Part shown: positions 37,801 through 45,381 of the stretch, piece by piece
Numbering within the stretch: the first letter of the stretch is position 1
Layout: each line of letters starts with the position of its first letter
Assembly: GCF_000969605.1 (NCBI RefSeq)
Contig: NZ_JZUE01000004.1
Location: 124,001-188,000, forward strand
Direction: 5' to 3'
From: Aquincola tertiaricarbonis
GTDB taxonomy: Bacteria; Pseudomonadota; Gammaproteobacteria; Burkholderiales; Burkholderiaceae_C
DNA length: 64,000 bases
Position numbers and translations under genes: made by a program
Notes under the pieces: model-generated
What the model saw: the letters and a program-made list of their open reading frames with translations, nothing else
Told to the model about the DNA's origin: nothing
Database searches by the model: none

Positions 37801-37940
37801 AGATCCTGGCGCCCTTCCGCACGCCGCAGGCGCTGGCGGCACGCTCGGAATCGCTCAAGGCCTGGCGGCGCATGTGCCTGTTCCGCGGCTTCGGCGTGCA
37901 GGACGAGGCCTGCCACGGCAGCACCATGCATGCGCACTGA
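34836..37940 (+). CDS. Lipoprotein fusing a TolB-like beta-propeller to an amidohydrolase
   Basis: 1034 residues. The lipobox LGGC puts the lipidated cysteine at Cys19, followed by seven consecutive aspartates (22-28). Residues about 50-600 hold repeated PD40/TolB-type blades (SPSPDGRRIVFSA, VWSPDGRSIVFQ, AWTPDGTALVFASDRG, VSPDGTKVVFVD, and more). Residues about 605-1000 are an amidohydrolase: LTVMPGLWDPHVHP carries the HxH metal pair, KSYVRAP a candidate bridging lysine, GTHMLSPG a histidine, and IGTDSPLV the catalytic aspartate. It is anchored in the envelope, where it may process a peptide or cyclic amide. AGGAG precedes the ATG at 34836. The substrate is unknown. Confidence 0.9.
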   Translation: MKRHAWIAGVAVAVLLGGCPFDDDDDDDGPGRPEELSGLSGSVRDVTVELREGTNMAASPSPDGRRIVFSAQGALWVIDAQGGEARRITPWTLEPTAPVWSPDGRSIVFQNYTLDGNYHLWRIDPDGANATELTTGPYDDREPAWTPDGTALVFASDRGNDGNYKIWRYTLASGAYQQVTQGAGAESNPIVSPDGTKVVFVDTNNLYTVPAAGGERTLVGPGIAPAYNRDGSALVYQTPARVLTVGGTPVSGSEDLFGFPVRWMPDGRMLYTADGKLRTRDASGGNPTDIGFTAQLSVRRPVITATKDRGFDRLAPRPVTGVSAPALSPDGRSVAFVALNDVWVMKIGEAPVRLTDDLDRDGSPQWTRDGSAVYFSTERGNAGALAIDQVVVATGVRTRLGAIAAKSMVTPMMSPDGSRIAYTTGSGQLELWNVAAQSAEVVIPQVSSQVSTPQWLPGGDKIVLVDNERMNNRFREGYNALRVIDLATKTAVFHRVAERPRQISDREEGAAVVSPDGTQVAFVMDSVLHVMPLGAGGVPSGPPRAITTEAADLPSWAGDSRTLLYKAGTRLRTVQADGSGAADVPLSLDWQPAVGPATTIVRAGRLWDGRSETVATDVDIVISGHRITAIRPHQAGAETSADRYIDASALTVMPGLWDPHVHPLTLYQGGQFGQISALMLAYGITSTQSVAGPLHQSIEMRESLEAGRLVGPRVFVSPPLWEGNRLFYSFARTLRTTEVAEMEIAKARAMGVDYMKSYVRAPIPVMTRIAQAGLDEGIPTGTHMLSPGAATGIGGTTHLSATQRMGYGWAKSLNGITYQDAFDLHAKADFHVVDTLFSSMALVGQDPSVLLGERFALLVPPNFVAGLLATPVPTAETLATIRRDAAQSQKVADAGGLLAIGTDSPLVAPGIGLHMNLRGSGLVTSNHRALQNVTINAARMSYLDKDLGTVEPGKLADLVMVRGNPLEDLKNAANVEMVMKNGVARTVPEILAPFRTPQALAARSESLKAWRRMCLFRGFGVQDEACHGSTMHAH

Positions 37941-38029
37941 CGGCCGCCGCGCCCATCTCTAGAAGGTAGGGATCGACGGCCGCGGCACCCGGCCCGATAA
38001 CCGTCATCGGCCGATGCGAGGGGATGCCG

Positions 38030-38806
38030 ATGCGGAGATCGAGGTGCCGGGCCGCCAGCCTGCTGGCCCTGGCCGGGCTGGTGGCGGGGCCGGCCGGGGC
38101 CTTCGAATGCGCGCGGGTGCAGCCCAGCAGCAGCCGCATGCCGGCCTATCGGCCGGTGCCCGATGCGGCCCGCTGCGAAGGCTTCTACGAACGCACCGTC
38201 TCCCAGCCCTTCGTGGAACTGGTCTCGCTCACCCGCGCGCCGCTGCCGCCGACCACCACCGGCCCGCTGCTGTGGCAGGCCGAGGCCACCGGCCCGGCCC
38301 TGCGGCTGACGGTGCTGCCGCAGCGCTCCACGCCCTTCTACCGTGCCGATGCCGAGCTGCCGCCCGGTCGCCCGGTGGCCTGGGACCCGGCGCCGATGCT
38401 GGCTGCCACCGGCCTGCGGCTGGCCGATCTCGGCTTCCTGGCGGTGCCGCTGGCCACCAGCGCAGCCGGCAGCACGTCGGGCCATGCCGATCCGGTCTTC
38501 GTGCCGCTGTCGCCTGCCGGGCAGGCGGCGCCACCACTGCAGGCGCATGCGGTGCTGCGGGTGTCGGTGGACGTGGCCGCCATCCGCTGGCGGGCCGCGC
38601 CCGATAGCCCGGGTGCCGCCGCGTCGGCGTGGAGCGAGCTGCCGGGCTCGCGGCTCTTCGCCTGGCAGCGCAGCACGCTGCCGCTTCCGATGCCGGCCGA
38701 TGGCGGCAGCCAGCGCATCGAGGTGCAGGCAGTGGCCGCGGCCGACGGGCGCGCGCTGCCGCTGCTGCGATTCGTGGTGGCCGGCATACGCCATGGCCGG
38801 CCCTGA
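38030..38806 (+). CDS. Exported hypothetical protein, first gene of a four-gene operon
   Basis: 258 residues with a signal peptide (RRSRCRAASLLALAGLVAGPAGAFEC). The mature part has two cysteines near its N-terminus (FECARVQP, DAARCEGFYERT) that could form a disulfide, and alternating hydrophobic segments that suggest beta structure. I recognise no domain. The start at 38030 is preferred over 38024 because GAGGGG lies six bases upstream of it. The next gene starts within its last 14 bases. Position with a membrane protein, a trypsin-like protease and a lipoprotein suggests an envelope complex. Confidence 0.72.
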   Translation: MRRSRCRAASLLALAGLVAGPAGAFECARVQPSSSRMPAYRPVPDAARCEGFYERTVSQPFVELVSLTRAPLPPTTTGPLLWQAEATGPALRLTVLPQRSTPFYRADAELPPGRPVAWDPAPMLAATGLRLADLGFLAVPLATSAAGSTSGHADPVFVPLSPAGQAAPPLQAHAVLRVSVDVAAIRWRAAPDSPGAAASAWSELPGSRLFAWQRSTLPLPMPADGGSQRIEVQAVAAADGRALPLLRFVVAGIRHGRP

Positions 38807-39902
38807 ACCGCTGGCGCGGCTGCGCGACGAGGCGCTGGCCCGCTGGACCAGCCGCCTGGCCGACCCCGATGCGCCGCCGGCCGAGCTGCTGGGCCTGCAG
38901 CAGCGGCTGCAGATGCTGGACGCCGCGCTGGCCGCGCTGGCGGCACGGCAGCGGCCGCGTGCCAGGCGCTGGGGTGCCGCCGGCTGGCCGGTGCTGCTGG
39001 TGGCCACGGTGCTGCTGCTGGCGGCCACGGTGCCGGTGCGCAGCGTGCCGCTGTCGCTGAGCCTGCAGGCCGGCAGCGTCACGCTGCAACTGCCGCAGGC
39101 GGTGCAGCTGGAGCTGCCGGCGCAGGCGGGGCCGGTGCGCGCCGAAGGCTTCACCCAGCTGCAGTCCGGCGACGCGGCACTGGAAGACCTGGCCCGCCAG
39201 GCCGGTGCCGACCGGCTGCGCATCGAGGCCACCGAGTTGCGCCTGCGCAGCCTGCAGCTGCCGGCCGGCAGCCGGCTCACGCTGCAGGCCGCGGGCGGCC
39301 AGCTGCTGCTGCAGGTGGAAGCGCCGGTGCCGCCGGTGGTGGCCGAACTGCAATGGCGCGGCCAGACCCGGCTGCAGCTGGGCGACCTGGTGCAGGCGCG
39401 CCCGCAGGCCGACACCGAATGGCTGCGCCTGCAGGCCGGTGATGCGGCCCGCCCCTCTCCCGCGCCGCCGCCGCTGCTGCTGGCCTTGCCGGCGGCCGGC
39501 CAGTGGCTGCGCGGGCTGCGGCCGGAGTCGCTGCGCTTCGCCGAGCGGGTGGACGGCGGCGCGGCGGGCGCCGCCGTGGGCTCCAGCCTGAACGAAGGCC
39601 TGGTGCAGCTGCCGGCCACCGGCGGCCAGCACCGCCTGGCCGCAGGCGACTGGCTGGAGCTGGACGGCCTGGCGGTGGAACGGCTGGCGCTGCAGGCCAC
39701 CGGCAGCGGCCTGGCGATGACCGCGAGCGGCAGCGCCACCGGCCTGCGCACCCGCGTGGGCGACTTCGAGCAGTCCCTCAAGCCCAGCCTGCTGGAGATG
39801 GTGGCCCGCCACCACCTGGTGGGCCTGCTGTGGAGCGCGGCCGCCATGCTGTGGGGCGCCCTGGCCTGGACCCGCCGGCAGCTGACCGGAGCGGCCGCAT
39901 GA
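38793..39902 (+). CDS. Hypothetical two-TM protein with large extracytoplasmic region
   Basis: 369 residues. A short cytoplasmic helical N-terminus (about 1-62) has two heptad-like stretches, followed by TM1 (about 66-84, WPVLLVATVLLLAATVPV). A ~250-residue region of Leu/Gln/Ala-rich predicted beta strands follows, with a C-terminal TM near 338-358 (HHLVGLLWSAAAMLWGALAW) and an RRQ tail. No known domain was recognised. It overlaps the preceding gene by 14 bases and the protease gene by four (ATGA), so translation is coupled. It could be the membrane anchor for the periplasmic partners (inference). Confidence 0.75.
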   Translation: MAGPEPLARLRDEALARWTSRLADPDAPPAELLGLQQRLQMLDAALAALAARQRPRARRWGAAGWPVLLVATVLLLAATVPVRSVPLSLSLQAGSVTLQLPQAVQLELPAQAGPVRAEGFTQLQSGDAALEDLARQAGADRLRIEATELRLRSLQLPAGSRLTLQAAGGQLLLQVEAPVPPVVAELQWRGQTRLQLGDLVQARPQADTEWLRLQAGDAARPSPAPPPLLLALPAAGQWLRGLRPESLRFAERVDGGAAGAAVGSSLNEGLVQLPATGGQHRLAAGDWLELDGLAVERLALQATGSGLAMTASGSATGLRTRVGDFEQSLKPSLLEMVARHHLVGLLWSAAAMLWGALAWTRRQLTGAAA

Positions 39903-41215
39903 GCGCCGCCGCCCGGCCGCCCGAAGGCGGCGCGCTTCCCGCTCGGCGGGATCCCGCGCAGCGGGAGGGTGCCCCATCCCCCGCCGCCGCCCGGCCGCCC
40001 GAAGGCGGCGCTCCTGCCTGTTGGGGGCTTCCCGCTCGGCGGGAACATGCAACAGCCAGCCCCGTGCTGCGCCTGCTGGCCTGTGTCCTGGCGGCGGCCA
40101 CCGGACTGCCCGCGCCGGCGGCCGACACCAGCTTCCTCGACGGCCCGCAGCTGGGCGGGCAGCTGCTGCGCAACGTGGTGCAGGTGCGCACCGCGGAAGC
40201 CGGTGGCGAACACGGCTTCGGCCTGGTGGTGGGCAGCGACGGCCGGCATGCGTACATCGCCACCGCGGCGCATGTGCTGCAGCCGGCCGGCGCGGCGGTG
40301 GAGGTGGTGTTCTGCGACGGCACGCCGGCCGCTGCGCCGCAGCCGGCGCAGCGCCTGGCCGGCTTCGAGGCCCCGGACCAGGACCTGGCCGTGCTGCGCA
40401 CCGCGCTGCCGGCGGGTTATGTGCCGCTGGAGCGGGTGCTGGCGCCGGCGGCCGGCATCGCCCCGCGGCAGGAAGCCTGGCTGCTGGGCCAGGAAGGCCG
40501 CTGCGGCCTGGTGGCACGCAGCGGCGCGGTGGCCGTGGTGCCGGCCGCATCGCCGGCCAGCTCGGCCGGTGCCGGCGCTGCCGGAGCCCCCGCCGGGCTG
40601 CTGCGCATCGAGTTTCCCGGTGCGCGCGGCGGCAGCTCGGGCGGCCCGGTGATGAGTGGGCACGGCGTGCTGGGCCTGGTGACCGATGCGGACGACCTGG
40701 CCTTCAGCGTGCTGCCGGCCGCGGCCGTCGAGCGCAGCCTGCGGTCGCTGGGCGTGTGGCGGCTGCAGGAGGCGCGCAACATCCCGCCCACCGATCCGCG
40801 CGCGGCCGAGGTGGACCTGGCCGAGACCCTGAACCAGTACCTGTTCGGCGTGCGCAACCTGCAGCAGCTGCTGCTGCGGCCCAGCGTGCCGCGCACCCGC
40901 TTCGTTGCCTTTGCCAATGAATACAACGCCGCGGTGAACCGCTTCCGCGACGCGCGCGAACGGCACGACGGCGCCCTGGCCCGCCACTGGCCGGCGCCGG
41001 TGCTGGCCCGCTGGCAGGCCCTGCGCGACAGCCTGTGGTCGGTGCACCAGGTGATCTGGCGCATGAATGCGGCCGACTCGCAGGCCATCTTCGATGCCCA
41101 GGCCTCGCCGCCCGAGGTGCGGGCCCGCATGCAAGAGCTGGAGCCGGCGCTGCAGCGGCTGCAGTCCGACATCGAGGGCTTTCTGCAGCAGCTTGCCCGC
41201 AAGGAGCCGCCATGA
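39899..41215 (+). CDS. Trypsin-like (S1) serine protease with repeat-encoded N-terminal extension
   Basis: 438 residues from the coupled ATG. The protease domain (about 85-290) has all three catalytic residues: His125 (TAAHV), Asp162 (PDQDLAVL) and Ser247 (GGSSGGPV). A helical C-terminal region (about 300-438) follows. The first ~55 residues (ARPPEGGA twice, with RRDPAQREG and ARREH) are translated from a duplicated intergenic-type DNA repeat. A signal peptide starts only after this, around residue 56 (VLRLLACVLAAATGLPAPAAD). A GTG at 40064 may therefore be the true start, or the repeat may have been inserted in frame. The next gene overlaps by four bases. Confidence 0.85.
   Translation: MSAAARPPEGGALPARRDPAQREGAPSPAAARPPEGGAPACWGLPARREHATASPVLRLLACVLAAATGLPAPAADTSFLDGPQLGGQLLRNVVQVRTAEAGGEHGFGLVVGSDGRHAYIATAAHVLQPAGAAVEVVFCDGTPAAAPQPAQRLAGFEAPDQDLAVLRTALPAGYVPLERVLAPAAGIAPRQEAWLLGQEGRCGLVARSGAVAVVPAASPASSAGAGAAGAPAGLLRIEFPGARGGSSGGPVMSGHGVLGLVTDADDLAFSVLPAAAVERSLRSLGVWRLQEARNIPPTDPRAAEVDLAETLNQYLFGVRNLQQLLLRPSVPRTRFVAFANEYNAAVNRFRDARERHDGALARHWPAPVLARWQALRDSLWSVHQVIWRMNAADSQAIFDAQASPPEVRARMQELEPALQRLQSDIEGFLQQLARKEPP
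39905..40044 (+). repeat. Duplicated GC-rich repeat element inside the protease gene
   Basis: An identical 29-base unit occurs at 39905-39933 and 39983-40011, 78 bases apart (26 codons, so in frame). It contains self-complementary GCCGCC and GGCGGC ends. A second shared unit, CTTCCCGCTCGGCGGGA, follows each copy, at about 39935 and 40028. The composition and hairpin form resemble dispersed intergenic repeats of Burkholderiales rather than protein-coding DNA. Confidence 0.7.
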
Positions 41216-42003
41216 TCCCCTTCCTGCCTCGTCCCAAGGCCTGTCCGCTCGAGCGGCCCGATGCACTGCGCCGCCGGCTGCTGCTGGCCGCCTCCGGCGC
41301 CGGTGCCGGCGCGCTGCTGCTGCCGCTGCACGGTTGCGGCGGCGGCTCGGAGCTGCTGTTCGCGCCGATCTTCGTGTTCTCCTACGTGGGCGTGGTGGAG
41401 CGGCGCATCGTCAGCGTCAACTTCCAGACCACCGGCGTGTCGGCCGACGGTGCCAGCGGCCGCTTCGACGAGACGCAGGCCTCGATCAACATCGACGATC
41501 CCCTGGGCGCGGATGACCACCGCCACCTGCTGTCCGGCGACTTCAGCAACCGCAACCTGCGCATCACGGTGACGGCGCCGCAATCGCCGCTGGTGGCGCG
41601 CTACACGGGCCGCTTCCTCGACGGCGACACGGTGGAGTTCACGCCCGAAGGCCCGGGCAGTGCCTTCACCGTGCACCGCAACGAGAACGACCGCTTCCTG
41701 CCCGCGCTCAGCGGCGACTGGGTGGGCCAGGACGCCAGCGGCCAGCCCTGGCGGCTGTCCCTGGCCACCGACCCGGCCGGCAACGACGCCAAACCCGCGG
41801 TGCTGCTGGTGGGCACCGAGCAGCGCGGCAGCGCCGCCCCGGTGCCGCTGCAGGGCCATGCCGCGGTGGACAGCCTGCGCCTGGTGATCCAGCGCGCCGG
41901 CGGCAACGTGACCCTGGACGCCACGCTGACCAGCACCGGCGCGGCGCCCACCACCACGCAGGCCATCAACTTCGCCGGTGGGGGCAGCCTGCGGCGGCCC
42001 TGA
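41212..42003 (+). CDS. Hypothetical lipoprotein, last gene of the four-gene operon
   Basis: 263 residues. Arginines ([16 protein letters not shown]) precede a hydrophobic stretch and a lipobox-like LHGC near residue 43, followed by GGGSELLF. Twin-arginine export of a lipoprotein is therefore possible. The mature part looks beta-rich ([65 protein letters not shown]) and has no recognised domain. It overlaps the protease gene by four bases (ATGA). Confidence 0.75.
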   Translation: MIPFLPRPKACPLERPDALRRRLLLAASGAGAGALLLPLHGCGGGSELLFAPIFVFSYVGVVERRIVSVNFQTTGVSADGASGRFDETQASINIDDPLGADDHRHLLSGDFSNRNLRITVTAPQSPLVARYTGRFLDGDTVEFTPEGPGSAFTVHRNENDRFLPALSGDWVGQDASGQPWRLSLATDPAGNDAKPAVLLVGTEQRGSAAPVPLQGHAAVDSLRLVIQRAGGNVTLDATLTSTGAAPTTTQAINFAGGGSLRRP

Positions 42004-42055
42004 AGCTGCCAGCGGGGGCGCCTAACATGGCCCGCCGACACCCGCCGCCCATCCC

Positions 42056-43021
42056 ATGCCCGACAGCCCATCCGAGCCATCCTCCCCCACACCCGCCGTC
42101 GCGCTGCGCGGCCTCACCAAGACCTACGCCAGCGGCTTCCAGGCGCTCAAGCGCGTCGACCTCGACATCCAGCGCGGCGAGATCTTCGCGCTGCTGGGAC
42201 CCAACGGTGCCGGCAAGACCACGCTGATCTCCATCATCTGCGGCATCGTCACCGCCAGCAGCGGCAGCGTGGCGGTGGCCGGCCATGACATCCAGCGCGA
42301 CTACCGCATCACCCGCTCGCTGATCGGGCTGGTGCCGCAGGAGTTGTCCACCGACGCCTTCGAGACGGTGTGGGCCACGGTGAGCTTCAGCCGCGGCCTG
42401 TTCGGCAAGCCGCGCGATGCGGCCAAGGTGGAACAGGTGCTGCGCGATCTCTCGCTGTGGGACAAGCGCGACGAAAAGATCATGGCCCTGTCGGGCGGCA
42501 TGAAGCGGCGGGTGATGATCGCCAAGGCGCTGTCGCATGAGCCGCAGATCCTGTTCCTGGACGAGCCCACCGCCGGCGTGGACGTGGAGCTGCGGCGCGA
42601 CATGTGGGAGATGGTGCGGCGGCTGCGCGACGGCGGCGTCACCATCATCCTGACCACCCACTACATCGAGGAAGCCGAGGACATGGCCGACCGCATCGGC
42701 GTCATCCGCCAGGGCGAGCTGATCGTGGTGCAGGAGAAGAAGGCGCTGATGAAGCAGCTGGGCAAGAAGCAGCTGACGGTGGAGCTGGAGCAGCCGTTGC
42801 ATGCGCTGCCGGCCGAGCTGGCGGCGATGGACCTGGTGCTCAAGCCCGGCGGCCACACGCTGCAGCGCGAGTTCGATGCCCATGACGCCGGCGGCGGCGT
42901 GGCCCCGGTGCTGCGCCGGCTGGCCGAGCTGGGCATCGGCTACACCGACGTGAACACGCGCCAGAGCTCGCTGGAGGACATCTTCGTGAGCCTGGTGCAT
43001 CAACCAGGAGCGGCCCGATGA
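42056..43021 (+). CDS. ABC-2 type exporter ATP-binding protein (YadG-like)
   Basis: 321 residues. Walker A GPNGAGKT is at 48-55, with signature LSGGMKRR, Walker [13 protein letters not shown] and H-loop [11 protein letters not shown]-terminal ~90-residue extension is typical of drug/polysaccharide-type ABC-2 ATPases. It energises the permease encoded next, whose ATG overlaps this gene's stop by four bases. The substrate is unknown; such pairs commonly export drugs or envelope components. Confidence 0.93.
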   Translation: MPDSPSEPSSPTPAVALRGLTKTYASGFQALKRVDLDIQRGEIFALLGPNGAGKTTLISIICGIVTASSGSVAVAGHDIQRDYRITRSLIGLVPQELSTDAFETVWATVSFSRGLFGKPRDAAKVEQVLRDLSLWDKRDEKIMALSGGMKRRVMIAKALSHEPQILFLDEPTAGVDVELRRDMWEMVRRLRDGGVTIILTTHYIEEAEDMADRIGVIRQGELIVVQEKKALMKQLGKKQLTVELEQPLHALPAELAAMDLVLKPGGHTLQREFDAHDAGGGVAPVLRRLAELGIGYTDVNTRQSSLEDIFVSLVHQPGAAR

Positions 43022-43797
43022 GCAGCGCCCGCGGATTCAACGGCCACGGCGTGTGGGCCATCTACCGCTTCGAGATGGCACGCTTCGCCCGCACCGTGGG
43101 GCAGAGCCTGGTCACGCCGGTGATCACCACCTCGCTGTACTTCATCGTCTTCGGCGCGGCCATCGGCGCGCGCATGGAATCGGTCAACGGCGTGGCCTAC
43201 GGTGCCTTCATCGTGCCAGGGCTCATCATGTTGTCGCTGCTGACGCAGAGCCTGTCCAACGCGTCCTTCGGCATCTACTTCCCGCGTTTCACCGGCACCA
43301 TCTACGAGTTGCTGTCGGCACCCATCTCGTACCTGGAGATGCTCATCGCCTACGTGGGCGCGGCGGCCACCAAGTCGGTCATCCTGGGGCTGGTGATCCT
43401 GGCCACGGCATCGTTCTTCGTGCCGCTGCGCATCGAGCATCCGGTGTGGATGGTGGCCTTCCTGCTGCTCACCTCGGTCACCTTCAGCCTGTTCGGCTTC
43501 ATCATCGGGCTGTGGGCCAAGGGCTTCGAGCAGCTGCAGCTGATCCCGATGCTGATCATCACGCCGCTCACCTTCCTCGGCGGGGCCTTCTATTCCATCG
43601 ACATGCTGCCGCCGCTGTGGCGCCAGGTGACGCTGTTCAACCCGGTGGTGTACCTGATCGACGGCTTCCGCTGGAGCTTCTTCGGCACCGCCGACGTGGG
43701 CGTGGGCTGGAGCCTGGCGGCCACCTGCGGCTTCCTGGCGCTGTGCATCGCGGTGGTGGGCTGGATGTTCCGCACCGGCTACCGGCTGAAGAACTAG
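43018..43797 (+). CDS. ABC-2 type permease (YadH-like)
   Basis: 259 residues with six hydrophobic segments, characteristic of ABC-2 membrane proteins: the N-terminal [62 protein letters not shown] and the late [22 protein letters not shown] segment. It forms the exporter with the preceding ATPase. The next ATG follows its stop directly. Confidence 0.93.
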   Translation: MSSARGFNGHGVWAIYRFEMARFARTVGQSLVTPVITTSLYFIVFGAAIGARMESVNGVAYGAFIVPGLIMLSLLTQSLSNASFGIYFPRFTGTIYELLSAPISYLEMLIAYVGAAATKSVILGLVILATASFFVPLRIEHPVWMVAFLLLTSVTFSLFGFIIGLWAKGFEQLQLIPMLIITPLTFLGGAFYSIDMLPPLWRQVTLFNPVVYLIDGFRWSFFGTADVGVGWSLAATCGFLALCIAVVGWMFRTGYRLKN

Positions 43798-44370
43798 ATG
43801 GCCCGGCCCGGCGACGACGACGAGGCGGCCGGCCTGCGCCGCCTGACCGCGCGCTTTCCGCGCCCGGGCCGGCTGCAGGCCATCGTGCTGCGTCCCGCGC
43901 GGGGCCTGCCGGCGGTGGCCGTGGCGCAGGCGCAGGCGCTGGTGCAGCGTGGCCTGCAGGGCGACCGTGCGGCCGATCGAGCGCCGCGGCCCGGCGCGGC
44001 CGGCGGCAAGCGCCAGGTCACGCTGGTGCAGGCCGAGCACCTGCCGCTCATCGCCGCCTGGACCGGCCATGCGCAGATCGAGGCCACCACGCTGCGGCGC
44101 AACCTGGTGGTCTCGGGCCTGAACCTGCTGGCCGCGCGCAGCCTGTTCGCCGACCAGCCGCTGGTGCTGCGCATCGGCGCGCAGGTGCTGCTGCAGCTCA
44201 CCGGCCCGTGCGATCCCTGCTCGAAGATGGAAGCCGAGCTGGGGCCCGGCGCCTACAACGCGATGCGGGGCCACGGCGGGCTCACCGCCCGGGTGCTGGC
44301 CGGTGGCTGCATCATGGTGGGTGACGAGGTGGTCGTGGGACCGCCCCCTGCGGAGGACGCCGATGCTTGA
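43798..44370 (+). CDS. MOSC domain-containing protein
   Basis: 190 residues, a single MOSC domain (beta-strand-rich, related to the molybdenum-cofactor sulfurase C-terminus). Features include QALVQRGLQGDRAADR, GKRQVTLVQAEHLPLIA, LRRNLVVSGLNL and the conserved cysteine region LTGPCDPCSKME. MOSC proteins handle sulfur on molybdenum cofactor or act in metal-sulfur chemistry; the exact role here is unknown. It begins at the base after the permease stop and overlaps the GFA gene by eight bases. Confidence 0.88.
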   Translation: MARPGDDDEAAGLRRLTARFPRPGRLQAIVLRPARGLPAVAVAQAQALVQRGLQGDRAADRAPRPGAAGGKRQVTLVQAEHLPLIAAWTGHAQIEATTLRRNLVVSGLNLLAARSLFADQPLVLRIGAQVLLQLTGPCDPCSKMEAELGPGAYNAMRGHGGLTARVLAGGCIMVGDEVVVGPPPAEDADA

Positions 44371-44752
44371 AGGAACCTGCCATTGCGGCGGCGCGGGCTG
44401 GCAGCTCGACGACGTGCCCGAATCTGCCACTGCCTGCAACTGCACCGCCTGCCGCCGCTACGGCGTGCTGTGGGCCTACGGTCACGAGGGCGAGGACATC
44501 CGCGTGCACGGCACCACCACGGCCTATGTGCGCGGCCGGTCTCTCAGCTTCAATTTCTGCCCGCGCTGCGGTTGCCTCACCCACTGGCTTGCCCAGCAGC
44601 CCGACGCGGAGGGCCGACGCCGAATGGCGGTAAACCTGCGGCTGTGCGAGCCCGGGCCCATCGCCCACCTGCGCATCGACCACTTCGACGGGCTGGACCG
44701 CTGGGAGGACCTGCCGAGCGACGGCAAGTGCATCCGCGATGTCTGGTTCTGA
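44363..44752 (+). CDS. GFA/CENP-V family zinc-binding protein
   Basis: 129 residues, the usual size for a GFA (glutathione-dependent formaldehyde-activating-like) protein. Zinc-binding cysteines are visible: Cys6 and Cys8 (CHCGG), Cys25, Cys27 and Cys30 (CNCTAC), Cys66 and Cys69 (CPRC). CGGAGG lies six bases before the ATG at 44363, which rules out the longer frame from 44303. Biochemical functions in the family are varied; formaldehyde chemistry is established only for some members. It overlaps both neighbours. Confidence 0.9.
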   Translation: MLEGTCHCGGAGWQLDDVPESATACNCTACRRYGVLWAYGHEGEDIRVHGTTTAYVRGRSLSFNFCPRCGCLTHWLAQQPDAEGRRRMAVNLRLCEPGPIAHLRIDHFDGLDRWEDLPSDGKCIRDVWF

Positions 44753-45233
44753 GCCCATGCCCGCGCCGACGCCCGCCTTGGACATCCGGCGCCTGGGGTC
44801 GGCGGACCTGGCGCTGCTGCGCGCGTTGAACGCGCTGTTCGCCAGCGCCTTCGAGGACCTGGCGAGTTATGCGCACTCGCCACCCGACGACGCCTATGTG
44901 CAGCAGGTGTTGGCGCAACCGCATGTGTTCGCGCTGGTGGCGCTGCAGGCCGGCGCGGTGGTGGGCGGGCTGGTGGCGTACGAGCTGCCCAAGTTGGAGC
45001 AGGCGCGCAGCGAGGTCTACCTGTACGACCTGGCGGTGGCGGCGCACGCTCGACGCCAGGGCGTGGCCACGGGGCTCATCCGCAGCCTGCAGGCAATGGC
45101 CCGCGAGCGCGGCGCCTGGGTGGTGTTCGTGCAGGCCGACCACAGCGACCCGCCGGCCATCGCGCTGTACGAGAAGCTGGGCTTGCGGGAAGAGGTGTTG
45201 CACTTCGACCTGCCGTTGCCTTCGACGGGTTGA
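44739..45233 (+). CDS. GNAT acetyltransferase of the AAC(3)-I aminoglycoside family
   Basis: 164 residues. The GNAT core is close to AAC(3)-I enzymes as I remember them: LFASAFEDLASYAHSPPDDAYVQQVLAQPHVFALVAL, the hallmark LPKLEQARSEVYLYDLAV, the acetyl-CoA loop RRQGVATGLI, then VFVQADHSDPPAIALYEKLGLREEVLHFDL. AAC(3)-I enzymes acetylate the 3-amino group of gentamicin/fortimicin-type aminoglycosides. Here the gene is in a normal chromosomal chain and shows no cassette structure, so it looks like an intrinsic homologue; actual resistance is not shown. The start overlaps the GFA gene by 14 bases; 44757 is an alternative. Confidence 0.85.
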   Translation: MSGSEPMPAPTPALDIRRLGSADLALLRALNALFASAFEDLASYAHSPPDDAYVQQVLAQPHVFALVALQAGAVVGGLVAYELPKLEQARSEVYLYDLAVAAHARRQGVATGLIRSLQAMARERGAWVVFVQADHSDPPAIALYEKLGLREEVLHFDLPLPSTG

Positions 45234-45303
45234 GCGCGGGCGCGTGGCTGATGCCTGGCTGATTGCGCCGCCCACACGAGGCAAGTCACCCAACGCACAA
45301 AGG

Positions 45304-45330
45304 CAAAAGGGTGCCAAAAGCACCCTTTTG
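45304..45330. terminator. Bidirectional hairpin terminator
   Basis: Perfect 11-base arms, CAAAAGGGTGC and GCACCCTTTTG, with a 5-base loop; each arm ends in a T-run on its own strand. It sits between the convergent acetyltransferase (ends 45233) and glycine-zipper (ends 45382) genes, so it can stop transcripts from both sides. Confidence 0.85.
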
Positions 45331-45344
45331 CCGGAGCTTTGCCC

Positions 45345-45368
45345 CGGCCGGTCAAGCAAGACCGGCCG
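45345..45368. terminator. Second hairpin in the convergent spacer
   Basis: Perfect 9-base arms, CGGCCGGTC and GACCGGCCG, around a 6-base loop, 13 bases before the glycine-zipper gene's stop. No T-run of its own; it probably acts with the neighbouring hairpin. Confidence 0.5.
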
Positions 45369-45381
45369 AGTCAGTGCGCCA

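Noticed and set aside
37993..38000. FliA -10 element CCCGATAA before the four-gene operon
   Set aside because: No -35-like TAAAG/TCAAG sequence lies at 21-23 bases upstream of its GATA; a chance match.
37658..41266. 1202-codon minus-strand frame across the four-gene operon
   Set aside because: Translation is Arg/Ala/Gly/Gln-rich low complexity. The plus-strand genes have overlaps, ribosome sites and a complete protease triad.
45225..45330. Integron attC site next to the AAC(3)-like gene
   Set aside because: GTTGAGC at the gene end and ACCCAAC near 45288 resemble attC core boxes but are in the wrong order and unpaired. The hairpin that is present has terminator features.
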